A DNA stretch of 64,000 nt from Nonomuraea guangzhouensis (GTDB taxonomy: Bacteria > Actinomycetota > Actinomycetes > Streptosporangiales > Streptosporangiaceae). Numbering within the stretch: position 1 is the stretch's first letter; the number at the start of each line of letters is the position of its first letter. Below the pieces are notes generated by a model, which did no database searches, was not told the DNA's origin, and saw only the letters and a list, made by a program, of their open reading frames with translations. A program made the translations under genes and the position numbers. The stretch is from the NCBI RefSeq assembly GCF_019396345.1, contig NZ_JAHKRM010000001.1, forward strand, positions 620,001 to 684,000, written 5' to 3'. Shown piece after piece: positions 48,472-59,746 of this stretch.

Positions 48472-51381
48472 ATGGAAACGGGTACGGGGATCCGGTTCAG
48501 TGTGCTGGGACCATTGGAGATGACACGGAACGGCGGGCCGGTACGGCTCTCCGCGGCCAAGCAGCGCATCGCGCTGGCGACGCTGCTGGTGAACGCCAAC
48601 CACCACGTGTCACTGGACAAGCTCATCGAGTACATGTGGGGCGACAAAGCGCCCAAACAGGCGCGCGGGGCGCTGCACACCCACATGACCAGGCTGCGCC
48701 GGGTGCTGGACGGCGGCGTCGACGGCCCGCCGCTGATCGAGACCCTGGGGGCGGGTTACGTGCTGCGGGCCGACGCCGGCAGCCTCGACATGGAGCGGTT
48801 CCGCGAGCTCGCCGTACAGGCGGCGCGGGCGGGGCGCGCGGGCGACCGGTCGGGAGAGTCCGGCCTGCTGCGCGAGGCGCTCGGGTTGTGGCGGGGCCCG
48901 GCGCTGGTCGACGTCCTGTCGGAGTCGCTGCACCGCGACGAGGTGTCCCGGCTGGAAGAGGAGCGGATGCGGCTGCTGGAGCGCTGGTTCGATCTCGGGC
49001 TGCGTACGGGCCGCCACGAGGAGATCATCGCGGACCTCAAGGCCGCCACGACCGAGCACCCGCTGCGTGAGCGGCTGTGGGAGCAGCTGATGCTGGCCCT
49101 GCATCTGGCCGAGCGCCGGGCCGAAGCGCTCGAGGTCTACCGTCACGTCGCCGGCCTGCTGCGCGAGGAGCTCGGCATCGACCCCGGCCACGAGCTGCGC
49201 CGTCTCCACCAGGCCGTGCTGAACGGCGAGCCCACGCCGGCCGGGCTGACGCGCGAGCCCACGCAGGCCGTGCCAGGAGACGAACCCGCGTCGGCGCCGC
49301 CCGCGCCCGAGGTTCCTCCCCCGCCGTCGGTGCCGCGCCAGTTGCCGTCCGACATCGCCCGGTTCACCGGCCGCCACGCGGACCTGGCGAAGCTGTACGA
49401 GCTGCTTCCGGAAGAGGGGCACAACCGGCCCATCGTCATCGCGGCGATCGGTGGCACCGGCGGCGTGGGCAAGACCGCGCTGGCCGTGCACTGGGCCCAC
49501 GAGGTTCGGGACCGGTTCCCCGACGGGCAGCTCCATGTCGACCTGCGCGGGTTCGGGCCCGGCGAGCCGATGGCGCCCGCCACCGCGCTGGAGATGATGC
49601 TGCGGTCCCTGCACGTACCCGCCGACCAGATCCCCGCCGAGGTCGAGGCCCGCTCCGCGCTGCTGCGCAGCACGCTGGCCGGGCGGCGCGTGCTGGTGCT
49701 GCTGGACAACGCCCGGAACACCGCCCAGGTACGGCCGCTGCTACCCGGCTCGGACTGTCTGGTGCTGGTGACCAGCCGTACCCGCCTGGCCGGGCTGGCC
49801 GTACACGATGACGCGCGGCACGTGTTCCTGCGCAGGCTGCGCGAGGCGGAGTCGCAGACGCTCCTGGGCAAGATCCTCGGGGCCGGGCGCGTGTCCGCCG
49901 AGGCCGAGGCCGCGGCCGAGCTGGCCCGGCTCTGCGCCCACCTCCCGCTGGCGCTGGCGATCAGCGCCGAGCACGTCACCCGGCGGCCCGGCGCGCAGCT
50001 GGCGGACCTGGTCGCCCAGTTGCGGGACAAGCGGTCCCGGCTCGATCTGCTCGGCGTGGACGAGGATCCGCAGATGAGCCTGCGGGCCGTGTTCTCGTGG
50101 TCGTACCAGGCGCTCGACCCGCGGGCGGCGCGGGCGTTCCGGCTGCTCGGCCTGCACCGGGGGCGCGCGTTCGGGGTGGGCGCCGCCGCCGCGCTGATCG
50201 GCGTGCCGCCTGTCGAGGCTCAGCGGCTGCTCGAGATCCTGACCGATCGGTGCCTGCTGGAGACCGGCGCCCGCGACCGGTATCGCATGCATGACCTGAT
50301 GCGGGTCTACGCCACCGAACTGGTCGAGGCCGAGGAGTCCGAGGCCGACCGGCTGGCCGCGGTCCAGCGCCTGCTGTCGTGGTACCTGCACACCGTCGAC
50401 CGGGCCGATCAGGTGCTCAACCCCCAGCACCAGCAGCTCCCGCTCCCCCCGCTCGCGCCGTCGTGCGAGCCGTACACGTTCTCCGGCCACGAGGACGCGC
50501 TGCTCTGGCTCGAGACCGAGCACGCCAATCTCATGGCCGCCGTACGGCAGGCGTTCGAGCTCGGCCAGTACACCCTGGCCTGGCGGCTGCCGTGCGCGCT
50601 GTGGAGCTTCTTCAACCTGCGCAAGCACTGGGACTCCTGGATCGCCAGCCACGAGATCGGGCTGGAGGCGGCGCTGCTGCTGGGCGACGCGCACGCCGAG
50701 GCCCCGGTCCGCACCAGCCTGGCGGTGGCTTTCTGGGACCGGCGGCAGTTCAAGGACGCGCTCCCGCACGCCGAGCTCGCGCTGGCGCTCCAGCGCGAGC
50801 TCGGCGACCGCTGGGGCGAGGGCAACGCGCTGAACACCCTCGGCCTGGTGCATGTCGACCTGGACTCGCCGGAGCAGGCCGTCGCGTGCCACCGCCAGGC
50901 GCTGGCCATCTTCACCGACCTCGGCTACCCCTGGGGGCAGGGCATCGCCTCGGCCGGAATCGGCCGGGCCCTGATCCGTCTCCACCAGCCGCGTACGGCC
51001 CTCCAGCACCATCTTTCGGCACTCGCCGCGTTCCGCGCGATCGGCAACCTCTGGGGCGAGGGCATCGCGCTGACCGACATGTGCACCACGTACGCCGCGC
51101 TGGGCGACCACGAGGAGACGATCCGCTGGTGCTACCGCTCGCTCGACCGCTGCCGTGAGATCGGCGACCGCAACACCGAGGCCCGCACCCTGCACATCCT
51201 CGGCCAGGCGCTGGCGGCGACCGGCTGCCCGGTGTCGGCGATCGAGACCTGGCAGCAGGCCCTGACCATCTTCGACCACCTGGCCGACAGCCAGGCGGCA
51301 CGGGTACGCGCCAGCATCGCCGAACTGGAGGCGAGCGCGGGCCTCATCCTCGAAGCGGACCCCACCCCCTCAGCCTGTTGA
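48472..51381 (+). CDS. AfsR/SARP-type transcriptional regulator (BTAD, NB-ARC, TPR)
   Basis: A 969-residue STAND-type regulator. Residues 8-95 form an OmpR-like winged helix (FSVLGPLEMTRNGGPVRLS), residues 100-250 a bacterial transcriptional activation domain, and a Pro-rich linker (about 255-300) follows. The NB-ARC NTPase has P-loop GTGGVGKT (Lys334) and Walker B RRVLVLLDNA, with MHDLMRVYA as the ARC2/winged part; the C-terminus has TPR repeats (ALNTLGLVHVDLDSPEQAV...). Such proteins activate secondary metabolism or development genes. ATG 48472 has GGAGAGG 7 bp upstream; longer frames are rejected. No biosynthetic cluster adjoins it in the window. Confidence 0.9.
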   Translation: METGTGIRFSVLGPLEMTRNGGPVRLSAAKQRIALATLLVNANHHVSLDKLIEYMWGDKAPKQARGALHTHMTRLRRVLDGGVDGPPLIETLGAGYVLRADAGSLDMERFRELAVQAARAGRAGDRSGESGLLREALGLWRGPALVDVLSESLHRDEVSRLEEERMRLLERWFDLGLRTGRHEEIIADLKAATTEHPLRERLWEQLMLALHLAERRAEALEVYRHVAGLLREELGIDPGHELRRLHQAVLNGEPTPAGLTREPTQAVPGDEPASAPPAPEVPPPPSVPRQLPSDIARFTGRHADLAKLYELLPEEGHNRPIVIAAIGGTGGVGKTALAVHWAHEVRDRFPDGQLHVDLRGFGPGEPMAPATALEMMLRSLHVPADQIPAEVEARSALLRSTLAGRRVLVLLDNARNTAQVRPLLPGSDCLVLVTSRTRLAGLAVHDDARHVFLRRLREAESQTLLGKILGAGRVSAEAEAAAELARLCAHLPLALAISAEHVTRRPGAQLADLVAQLRDKRSRLDLLGVDEDPQMSLRAVFSWSYQALDPRAARAFRLLGLHRGRAFGVGAAAALIGVPPVEAQRLLEILTDRCLLETGARDRYRMHDLMRVYATELVEAEESEADRLAAVQRLLSWYLHTVDRADQVLNPQHQQLPLPPLAPSCEPYTFSGHEDALLWLETEHANLMAAVRQAFELGQYTLAWRLPCALWSFFNLRKHWDSWIASHEIGLEAALLLGDAHAEAPVRTSLAVAFWDRRQFKDALPHAELALALQRELGDRWGEGNALNTLGLVHVDLDSPEQAVACHRQALAIFTDLGYPWGQGIASAGIGRALIRLHQPRTALQHHLSALAAFRAIGNLWGEGIALTDMCTTYAALGDHEETIRWCYRSLDRCREIGDRNTEARTLHILGQALAATGCPVSAIETWQQALTIFDHLADSQAARVRASIAELEASAGLILEADPTPSAC

Positions 51382-51395
51382 CCGCCGCCCCCAGG

Positions 51396-53009
51396 TCAGG
51401 TGGCTGGGCGGAAGGAGCTGTCGGCGCGGAACAACGTCGTGTCCTCCGCCTTGTCCAGGCGGAGGACGTTGTCACGATGACGGATGAACCGTCCCGGGTA
51501 GTTGACCGACTCCAGCCGCACCGAACCGTCCGCCGTACCCGGGCGGGCGTGGAAGGTCGTGTCCCGCTTGAACAGCGCGGTGCCGTCGTTGGTGTCGAAC
51601 CGGACCAGGAAGTCCTTGTGCCGCAGGTAGCGGCCCTCGGAGTCGACGAAGGAGTAACCCTTGGCGTCGGACAGGCCGGGCACGATCCGCAGCGTGAGCG
51701 CGGTCGCCCCGATCCGGCCGGTGGCTTGGATATATGCCTTCGGGTAGTTGACCGACTCGAAGGTCCGCGAAACGCCCGTCGGCAGCAGCCCGCCTCCGCC
51801 TCCGCTCGTGGCCGTGGCCCGGGTGAAGGTCAGGGCGCCGAAGCCGAGGTGGTCGTACTTGGCGCCGCCGTAGTCGCCGCCTCCCCCTTCGGGGGCGACC
51901 CGCTTGCTGTACGCCTCGAGGTAGGGCACCGCCAGCCCGCGGCGGACCCCGTAGTGGTTGTACAGCACCGCCCAGATCGGGTCGTTCGCGCCGCGCCCCG
52001 CCGTGGAGGCCTCGGTCTGCTCGCGGGGTGCGCACTTCTGTCCGGTCCCCCACTTGTACGTGGTGAACGGCACGGTCTCGCCGAGGTTGTACTTGGCGAC
52101 GTACTGGGCGCCCTTCATGAACCGGTTGTCGGCGTAGCCGTACAGGTCGATGCCCTGGTTCCAGGCCATCTCGCACAGCACGCCCATCAACCCGATGCCC
52201 AGACTGGAGTGGCCCTGGTCGCGACCGCTCTCCTGCCACTGGCCGAGACCGCCGGGGTGCAGGAACGGCACCGCGTTCATGATGGCGCCGTTGCCCTTGC
52301 CGTGCTTGAAGTACTCCACGGCCTGGCCGACCTTGGCCTGGTCGTCGCAGAGGACGCCGATGGCCAGGATGGAGGCCATGCTGCACAGGTCCCAGTTGGC
52401 CCAGTAGTTGGTGATGCAGGCGTCGTTGTGCCCCTTCAGGAACTGGTCGTTCAGCGGGTAGAAGACCGTGAGCATCATCTTCTTGAAGCGGTCGAGGTCG
52501 AATCCGGGGTAGCCGCGCATGATCTCGCCGACGTTGGCCAGCTGCCAGCCCTGGATCCCGGCCGCGAGGAAGCGGTCGGCGTTGCCCGTCACCGCCTTCA
52601 GCGCGGCCGACCAGGCGTTGAGGGTGTCGCGGGCGGCGTCGCCGTGGGCCTTCTCGCCGCTGATCTTCCAGCGCAGCGCGTTCTGGTAGGCGGCGGCCAC
52701 GTCGATGGCGAGCTGCACATGGTTCGCGCCCGTACCGCCTCTGACGACCGTCTCGAGCGGACGGGGCTTCCAGGTGCTCTTGGAGCGGCCGTTGGCCACC
52801 AGCTTGTCCCAGCCCGCCTTCCACGGCTGGGATCCGGCGTTCACCTGGGCCCGCATCCGGTCGAAATCCGCCTGCGTGTGCAGCAGACCGGGGTGCTTGA
52901 GCGCCGCGGCGGAGGAGAGGGCGGCGGGCAGCGCGGGCAGTACGGCGGCGCCCGCACCCATGGTCACGGCCGCCTTCAGCAGGCTCCGGCGGGAGGGCTG
53001 CGTGGTCAT
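51396..53009 (-). CDS. Secreted alginate-lyase-like protein with C-terminal AbfB domain
   Basis: A 537-residue Tat-exported protein: SRRSLLKAAVTMGAGAAVLP is a twin-arginine signal with hydrophobic core. Residues of about 40-390 match the alpha/alpha-barrel alginate lyase fold (PF05426), with HPGLLHTQADFDRMRAQV and the NYWANWDLCSMAS region. Residues of about 405-537 form an AbfB-type arabinofuran-binding beta-trefoil (FESVNYPKAYIQATGRIG, RLESVNYPGRFIRHRDNVL). It probably cleaves a uronic acid- or arabinose-decorated polysaccharide. It lies 69 bp after the stop of the membrane-tethered ECF gene and has its own matching ECF-type promoter at 53041-53074. Confidence 0.85.
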   Translation of the reverse strand: MTTQPSRRSLLKAAVTMGAGAAVLPALPAALSSAAALKHPGLLHTQADFDRMRAQVNAGSQPWKAGWDKLVANGRSKSTWKPRPLETVVRGGTGANHVQLAIDVAAAYQNALRWKISGEKAHGDAARDTLNAWSAALKAVTGNADRFLAAGIQGWQLANVGEIMRGYPGFDLDRFKKMMLTVFYPLNDQFLKGHNDACITNYWANWDLCSMASILAIGVLCDDQAKVGQAVEYFKHGKGNGAIMNAVPFLHPGGLGQWQESGRDQGHSSLGIGLMGVLCEMAWNQGIDLYGYADNRFMKGAQYVAKYNLGETVPFTTYKWGTGQKCAPREQTEASTAGRGANDPIWAVLYNHYGVRRGLAVPYLEAYSKRVAPEGGGGDYGGAKYDHLGFGALTFTRATATSGGGGGLLPTGVSRTFESVNYPKAYIQATGRIGATALTLRIVPGLSDAKGYSFVDSEGRYLRHKDFLVRFDTNDGTALFKRDTTFHARPGTADGSVRLESVNYPGRFIRHRDNVLRLDKAEDTTLFRADSSFRPAT

Positions 53010-53040
53010 GGAGGTCCTTTCACAGGGGTCACTCTTGTCA

Positions 53041-53074
53041 CAGGAGACGCACGCGGCCGCCGGAGATAACAGAA
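53041..53074 (-). promoter_or_regulatory. ECF-type promoter of the lyase gene
   Basis: Read leftward: -35-like TTCTGTTAT (53074-53066), a 16-bp spacer, -10-like CGTCTCCTG (53049-53041), 32 bp before the lyase ATG. Both blocks are identical to those upstream of the ECF sigma gene at 54863-54897. The CGTC core in the -10 is typical of ECF promoters. Confidence 0.7.
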
Positions 53075-53078
53075 ATTC

Positions 53079-54827
<1,749 letters not shown>

Positions 54828-54862
54828 CCATCACCCCGATCCGGAGCCTCCGATGCTCCGAC

Positions 54863-54897
54863 CAGGAGACGGGAACATCACCACTGAAATAACAGAA
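54863..54897 (-). promoter_or_regulatory. ECF-type promoter of the sigma gene
   Basis: Read leftward: TTCTGTTAT (54897-54889), a 17-bp spacer, CGTCTCCTG (54871-54863), 35 bp before the ATG. Same two blocks as at 53041-53074, with spacers of different sequence, so not simply a duplicated region. Confidence 0.7.
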
Positions 54898-54957
54898 AAC
54901 AGTGATTGTTCCAGTTTGTCGCTTATATGGACATCACGGATGGTGTGTCGCTGAAGA

Positions 54958-55914
54958 TCACATCCCTTCGGGATATGGGCCCCACACCGGTATGGCCTGC
55001 GCCAGGATGGCGTCGATCGTGCGCAGGTCGGCCTCGGAGAGCTGGATGCCGGCCGCCGGAGTGGTGCCGTCCAGTTGGGCGGGCCGGCGTGCGCCCACGA
55101 TGGCGACGTGGACGGCGGGATTGGCCAGCGTCCAGGCGAGCGCCAACTGCGGCAGGCTGATGCCCCGCTCCCGCGCCGCCTGCTCCAGCCGCCGCACCAC
55201 GGCCAGGTTCTTGCTGAAGGCCTCGCCGGTGAAGTCGGGACTCTTGCCGCGCCAGTCGTCGGCGTCGAAGCTGGTGAACTCGGTCAACCGGCCGGACAGC
55301 AGTCCGTGGGCCAGCGGCCCGTACACGAGCACACCGATGTCGTGCGCGGCGGCATAGGGCAGGACGGTGTCCTCGATCTCCCTGCGGAACAGGTGGTACG
55401 GCGGCTGCAGTGTCTCCACCCGGCCGAACCGGGCCAGCGCCGCCATCTGCTCGGCATCGTAGTTCGACACTCCGATGTGACGGATCTTGCCCTCCCCGAC
55501 CAGTTCTTCCAGCACCCCGGCGGTCTCCTCGGGTGGGGTGTGCTGGTCGGGCCAGTGCACCTGATAGAGGTCGATGTAGTCGGTTCCGAGGTTACGCAGG
55601 CTCTCCTCGACGCTCGCGCGCAGCCACTGTCTGCCGGCGTCGCGCAGCTGGCGGTCGCCCTCCGCGCGGAGCCCGCCTTTGGTAGCGATGACCACGTCGT
55701 CGCGACATGACCGTAGGGTCTTGCCCAGCAGGCGCTCCGCGACGCCATACCCATGCGCGGTGTCGAAGAGGTTGATGCCCAGGTCCAGGGCGTGATGGAT
55801 GGCGTGTTCGCTTTCCCGGAGGTCGACGGCGCCCCAGTCGCCGCTGAAAGCCCAGGTCCCGAATCCGATCACGGAGACCCGCAGACCGGTCTGTCCCAGT
55901 CGAACCTGTCGCAT
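54958..55914 (-). CDS. Aldo/keto reductase
   Basis: A 318-residue NADP-dependent oxidoreductase with the AKR barrel. The tetrad is visible as Asp and Tyr in NLFDTAHGYG, Lys in VIATKGGL and His in YQVHWPD; GKIRHIGVSNY is the AKR signature, and the cofactor loop is near AIVGARRPAQLDGT. Family members reduce sugars, ketosteroids or xenobiotic carbonyls. The ATG has a purine-poor upstream region. It is monocistronic, leftward, and 130 bp from the ECF gene start on the same strand. Confidence 0.9.
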   Translation of the reverse strand: MRQVRLGQTGLRVSVIGFGTWAFSGDWGAVDLRESEHAIHHALDLGINLFDTAHGYGVAERLLGKTLRSCRDDVVIATKGGLRAEGDRQLRDAGRQWLRASVEESLRNLGTDYIDLYQVHWPDQHTPPEETAGVLEELVGEGKIRHIGVSNYDAEQMAALARFGRVETLQPPYHLFRREIEDTVLPYAAAHDIGVLVYGPLAHGLLSGRLTEFTSFDADDWRGKSPDFTGEAFSKNLAVVRRLEQAARERGISLPQLALAWTLANPAVHVAIVGARRPAQLDGTTPAAGIQLSEADLRTIDAILAQAIPVWGPYPEGM

Positions 55915-56319
55915 GCCGCTGTCCCTTCCGTCCGTCCGATGCTCTCTTAGGCGCGCCGTGTGGCGGTCATACCGTCAAGCCTCGCTCGCGGGCGGCTTCC
56001 AGGCATTGCGGGTGGCGCCCGGATGGGCTTCCAGGTGGCTGCAATCGCGGGCTACCGGCTGGCCGCAGAACCGACCATTGGACATCGTGAAATGTGCTGG
56101 ATTGTCGGCAGGATTCTGGCAACTCGATAGGGTTCTCGGCCGCGTGATCGCTGGTTACACTCCGGTCGGAAACCGAGCCGCCCGACAGGGCGGCCCCTTT
56201 CAGCTCGTCACCCACCGGGGAGGGTTCAGTGATCTCTCCGGTGTGCCTCGACGCAGGGTGACCTGATGCCTCCTTGGCGGCGTGGTGAGTCCATGCGGCA
56301 CCTCGATGAGGAGGTTCTT
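55915..56319. other. 405-bp non-coding region between divergent genes
   Basis: No frame here has family patterns. The right half (56146-56234) can fold as a stem enclosing two hairpins and is listed separately as a candidate leader. The left half must hold the aldo/keto reductase promoter; I see no clear operator. Confidence 0.5.
56146..56234 (+). ncRNA. Candidate structured 5' leader of the subtilase gene
   Basis: GATCGCTG (56146-56153) pairs with CAGTGATC (56227-56234), 8 bp with one G-U, enclosing about 73 bases. Inside are a short CGGT/ACCG hairpin and a perfect 7-bp GCCGCCC/GGGCGGC stem with a GACA loop, then CCCCTTTCAGC. The closing stem and that last string recall parts of ydaO-type (c-di-AMP) riboswitches, but the GGGGTGAATC core is missing, so the class is not assigned. 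Confidence 0.3.
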
Positions 56320-59300
56320 GTGTTACCCAGTCCCCGCTTATCCCGCGTGCGACGGTTGGCCGCGGTGGCCATCGGGTTGAGCATGGTGGTGGTCATGAGC
56401 CCCGCCGCGGCGCGGGCCACCCCCACGCCCTCTCCCTCGAAAGCGAAGTGGCAGGCCACTCCCGTCACCGGTGCCCAGCTCGTCGAGGGCGCCAAGTCTC
56501 CGACGGGCAAGCTGGCCAAGAGCGATCAGGCGCTGCTGCGGGTCACCTCGCCGACGCCGATCAACATCATGGTCAAGCTGGACTACGACTCGCTCGCCGC
56601 CTACCGGGGCGGGCTGCCCGGGCTGCCGGGCACCAGTCCCGCCGTCACCGGCAAGGCTCTTGACACCAGAAGTGCCGAGGCCAAGAAGTACGGCCAGCAC
56701 ATCGACAGCGTTGAGAAGGAGTTCCTGGGCGCGCTGGCGAGCAAGGTCCCCGGGGCCGTCGTGGGCCAGCGGGTCAGGACGGTCTATGGCGGCATCGCGC
56801 TCCGCATTCCGGGCAACAAGGTGGCCGAGGTGCTGAAGCTGCCCGGCGCGGTCGCCGTACAGGAGGACAAGCCCCAGCAGCTCCTCACCGACTCCAGCCC
56901 GCAGTTCATCGGCGCCGGCACCATCTACAGCCAGCTCGGCGGCAGCAACTCCTCGGGCAAGGGCGTGATCGTGGGCGTGCTGGACTCCGGCGCCTGGCCC
57001 GAGCACCCCTCTTTCGCCGCGCCGAGCGGCCTGCCCGCCCCCGCCCCGACCAAGGACGGCACAGCCCGGGTCTGCAACTTCGGCGACAACCCGCTGACCC
57101 CGGCCAGCGACCCCTTCACCTGCAACAACAAGCTGATCGGCGGCCAGCCGTTCCTGGAGACCTACAACGCGGTCTTCGGCGGCGAGGTCTACCCCGACAG
57201 CGCCCGTGACTCCAACGGCCACGGCACCCACACCGCCACCACGTCGGCCGGCGGCCCCGTGGCCGACGCGAACCCGCTGGGGATCAGCCGCGGCCCGATC
57301 CACGGCATAGCGCCCGCCGCCGAGGTCTCGGTCTACAAGGTGTGCGGCGCGGAGGGCTGTTTCCCGTCCGACGCGGCGCAGGCGGTGGCACGTGCCATCC
57401 TGGACGGCGTCCGGGTCATCAACTTCTCGATCTCCGGTGGCAGCGACCCGTACAGCGACCCGGTCGAGCTGGCGTTCCTCGACGCGTACGCGGCGGGCGT
57501 GCTGGTCTCGGCGTCGGCGGGCAACTCGGGGCCCGGTGCCAACACCACCGACCACCGCAGCCCGTGGGTGACCACGGTGGCCGCGTCCACGCAGACCAGA
57601 ACGTTCCAGTCCACGATCACGCTGTCCGGTGGCGGCGCGACGGCGACGATCAAGGGCGCCTCCGTCACCTCGGGGATCGCCGCGCCGCTGCCCGTGGTGC
57701 TGGCGTCCGCTCCCCCGTACTCCAACGCGCTGTGCGACACCCCGGCACCGGCCGGGATCTTCACCGGGAAGATCGTCGCCTGTGAGCGCGGCCCGAACCG
57801 GGTGTTGAAGAGCTTCAACGTCAGGCAGGGCGGCGCCGCCGGGATGATCCTCTACAACGCCTTCCCGTTCGACGTCTTCACCGACGCTCACTGGATCCCG
57901 TCGGTGCACGTCGACAAGCCCGCGACCGACACCCTGCTGAGCTTCCTGACCGCGCATCCGGGCGCGACCGCGTCGTTCACCCAGGGGGTCAAGGCCAGCT
58001 GGCAGGGCGACGTGATGACGTACTTCTCCTCGCGCGGTCCCGGCGGCGACTTCCTCAAGCCGGACGTCACCGCGCCCGGACTGCACATCCTGGCGGGCAT
58101 GACCCCGACTCCCGAGTCACCGCTCGAAGGGCCGCCCGGCAACCTCTACCAGGTCATCCAGGGCACCTCCATGTCGGCGCCGCACGTGACCGGCGCGGCC
58201 GCCCTCGTGTTCGCCCTGCACCCGACCTGGACACCGGGACAGGTGAAGTCGGCCCTGGAGACCACGGCCAAGACCGCCGTCACCAAGCCGGACCGCACCA
58301 CCGCCGCCGACGCGTTCGACATGGGCGGCGGGCGCATCGACCTGACCAAGGCCGGTGACCCCGGACTGACCCTGGACGAGAGCGCGGCCAACTTCCTCGC
58401 CTCGGCCGCCGACCCGCTCAACCGGATCGATCTCAACCTGCCCTCGGTGAACGCGCCGACCATGCCCGGCATCATCAACGCCAAGCGCACGGTCACGAAC
58501 ACCACCAACAAGACACTCACCTTCACCGCCTCAGGCACGACCGTCAGCGGCGCCGACGTCACGGTGCTGCCGGCGCGCTTCACCGTCGCGCCGGGCAAGA
58601 GCGCCAAGCTGAACGTGCTCATCACCGCACCGGATCTGCCCGACGGGCAGTACTTCGGCCAGGTGAACCTCAAGCAGGTCGGCGGCTCGCGTGCGCTGCA
58701 CCTGCCGGTGGCGTTCTTCCGCCAGGAAGGCATCGTGCCGGTCGACCAGACCTGCGCGCCGTCCACCATCCCGAGGAACACCGGCGAATCCACGTGTACG
58801 GTCACCGTGCACAACAACGGCCTGGCCAACGCCGAGGTGACCGCGCTCAGCACGCTCGACTCCCGCCTGCGGCTGAACAGCGTGACCGGCGCCACCAAGG
58901 TCGGCACCCAGATCGCGACGACCAAGGTGACGCTGGCCGGCCGGCAACCCGACAAGCCGACCATCGCGCCGGGCCAGGGGCCGGCCGGATATCTTCCGCT
59001 GGACGCCTTCGGCATCACCCCGACGCCGATCGGTGACGAGCAGGCAGTGAACTTCACGGTGCCCGCCTTCACCTTCGCCGGCAAGACCTACACCAGGATC
59101 GGCGTGGTCTCCAACGGCTACAGCATCGCCGGCGGCAGCAACGGCGGCGACGACATCGCGTTCCTCCCGCAGACGCTGCCCGACCCCGCGCGGCCGAACG
59201 CGGTACTCGCCTCCTACTGGACCGACCTCGACGGCACCGGCGCCCCCGGCGTCTTCGCCGGGATACTGACCGACGGCGTCAGCCGCTGGCTGGTGCTGGA

Positions 59301-59661
59301 GTGGCGGGTGAACACCTTCGGCACGACCAGCACCAAGGTGTTCCAGCAGTGGATCGGACTCAATGGAGTGGAGGACATCAGCTACGCCTACGACCCGGCC
59401 AACCTGCCGGGTGACGCCCCCGCCGGCGCCGGCCTGACCGTGGGTGCGGAGAACGACGAGGGTACGGCGGGCGCCCAGATCAGCGGTCCGCCCACCCAGG
59501 ACCTGGTCGTCACGAGCACTCCGGGCGCGCCCGGAGGGACCCTGACGTACTCGATGAAGATCAAGGGGGTCAGTCCCGGCGTCGGCAACGTGACGACGGC
59601 CACCTCGACCCCGCAGGTCAAGGGGATCACCGTCGAAGTGGACAAGATCACCGTCCAATGA
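56320..59661 (+). CDS. Secreted S8 family serine peptidase (subtilase)
   Basis: A 1113-residue exported protease. GTG 56320 has AGGAGG 5 bp upstream and gives a good signal peptide (RRLAAVAIGLSMVVVMSPAAARA). An I9-like propeptide (about 60-190) precedes the catalytic domain: Asp222 (GVLDSGAWPEH), His301 (NGHGTHTA), Ser617 (GTSMSAPH). A PA domain is inserted between His and Ser (about 450-560), and the oxyanion Asn is in SAGNSGPG. After the catalytic domain come Fn3-like and beta-sandwich regions (about 690-1113) that may bind surfaces. Probably a nutrient or developmental extracellular protease. Confidence 0.92.
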   Translation: MLPSPRLSRVRRLAAVAIGLSMVVVMSPAAARATPTPSPSKAKWQATPVTGAQLVEGAKSPTGKLAKSDQALLRVTSPTPINIMVKLDYDSLAAYRGGLPGLPGTSPAVTGKALDTRSAEAKKYGQHIDSVEKEFLGALASKVPGAVVGQRVRTVYGGIALRIPGNKVAEVLKLPGAVAVQEDKPQQLLTDSSPQFIGAGTIYSQLGGSNSSGKGVIVGVLDSGAWPEHPSFAAPSGLPAPAPTKDGTARVCNFGDNPLTPASDPFTCNNKLIGGQPFLETYNAVFGGEVYPDSARDSNGHGTHTATTSAGGPVADANPLGISRGPIHGIAPAAEVSVYKVCGAEGCFPSDAAQAVARAILDGVRVINFSISGGSDPYSDPVELAFLDAYAAGVLVSASAGNSGPGANTTDHRSPWVTTVAASTQTRTFQSTITLSGGGATATIKGASVTSGIAAPLPVVLASAPPYSNALCDTPAPAGIFTGKIVACERGPNRVLKSFNVRQGGAAGMILYNAFPFDVFTDAHWIPSVHVDKPATDTLLSFLTAHPGATASFTQGVKASWQGDVMTYFSSRGPGGDFLKPDVTAPGLHILAGMTPTPESPLEGPPGNLYQVIQGTSMSAPHVTGAAALVFALHPTWTPGQVKSALETTAKTAVTKPDRTTAADAFDMGGGRIDLTKAGDPGLTLDESAANFLASAADPLNRIDLNLPSVNAPTMPGIINAKRTVTNTTNKTLTFTASGTTVSGADVTVLPARFTVAPGKSAKLNVLITAPDLPDGQYFGQVNLKQVGGSRALHLPVAFFRQEGIVPVDQTCAPSTIPRNTGESTCTVTVHNNGLANAEVTALSTLDSRLRLNSVTGATKVGTQIATTKVTLAGRQPDKPTIAPGQGPAGYLPLDAFGITPTPIGDEQAVNFTVPAFTFAGKTYTRIGVVSNGYSIAGGSNGGDDIAFLPQTLPDPARPNAVLASYWTDLDGTGAPGVFAGILTDGVSRWLVLEWRVNTFGTTSTKVFQQWIGLNGVEDISYAYDPANLPGDAPAGAGLTVGAENDEGTAGAQISGPPTQDLVVTSTPGAPGGTLTYSMKIKGVSPGVGNVTTATSTPQVKGITVEVDKITVQ

Positions 59662-59668
59662 CCCGATA

Positions 59669-59699
59669 GAGCTGCGGGCGGCCCGGCCGCCCGCGGCTC
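59669..59699 (+). terminator. Terminator after the subtilase gene
   Basis: A 14-bp stem with one G-U: 59669-59682 (GAGCTGCGGGCGGC) pairs with 59686-59699, 7 bp after the stop. No T-run follows, as usual in this GC range. Confidence 0.75.
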
Positions 59700-59746
59700 G
59701 CGGATATTGGGTCGCTGATGTCGCGCGGACTGTTCACACTGGCGGC

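Noticed and set aside
56146..56234. Firm call of a ydaO (c-di-AMP) riboswitch
   Set aside because: Only the closing stem letters and one short string fit; the conserved GGGGTGAATC part is absent.
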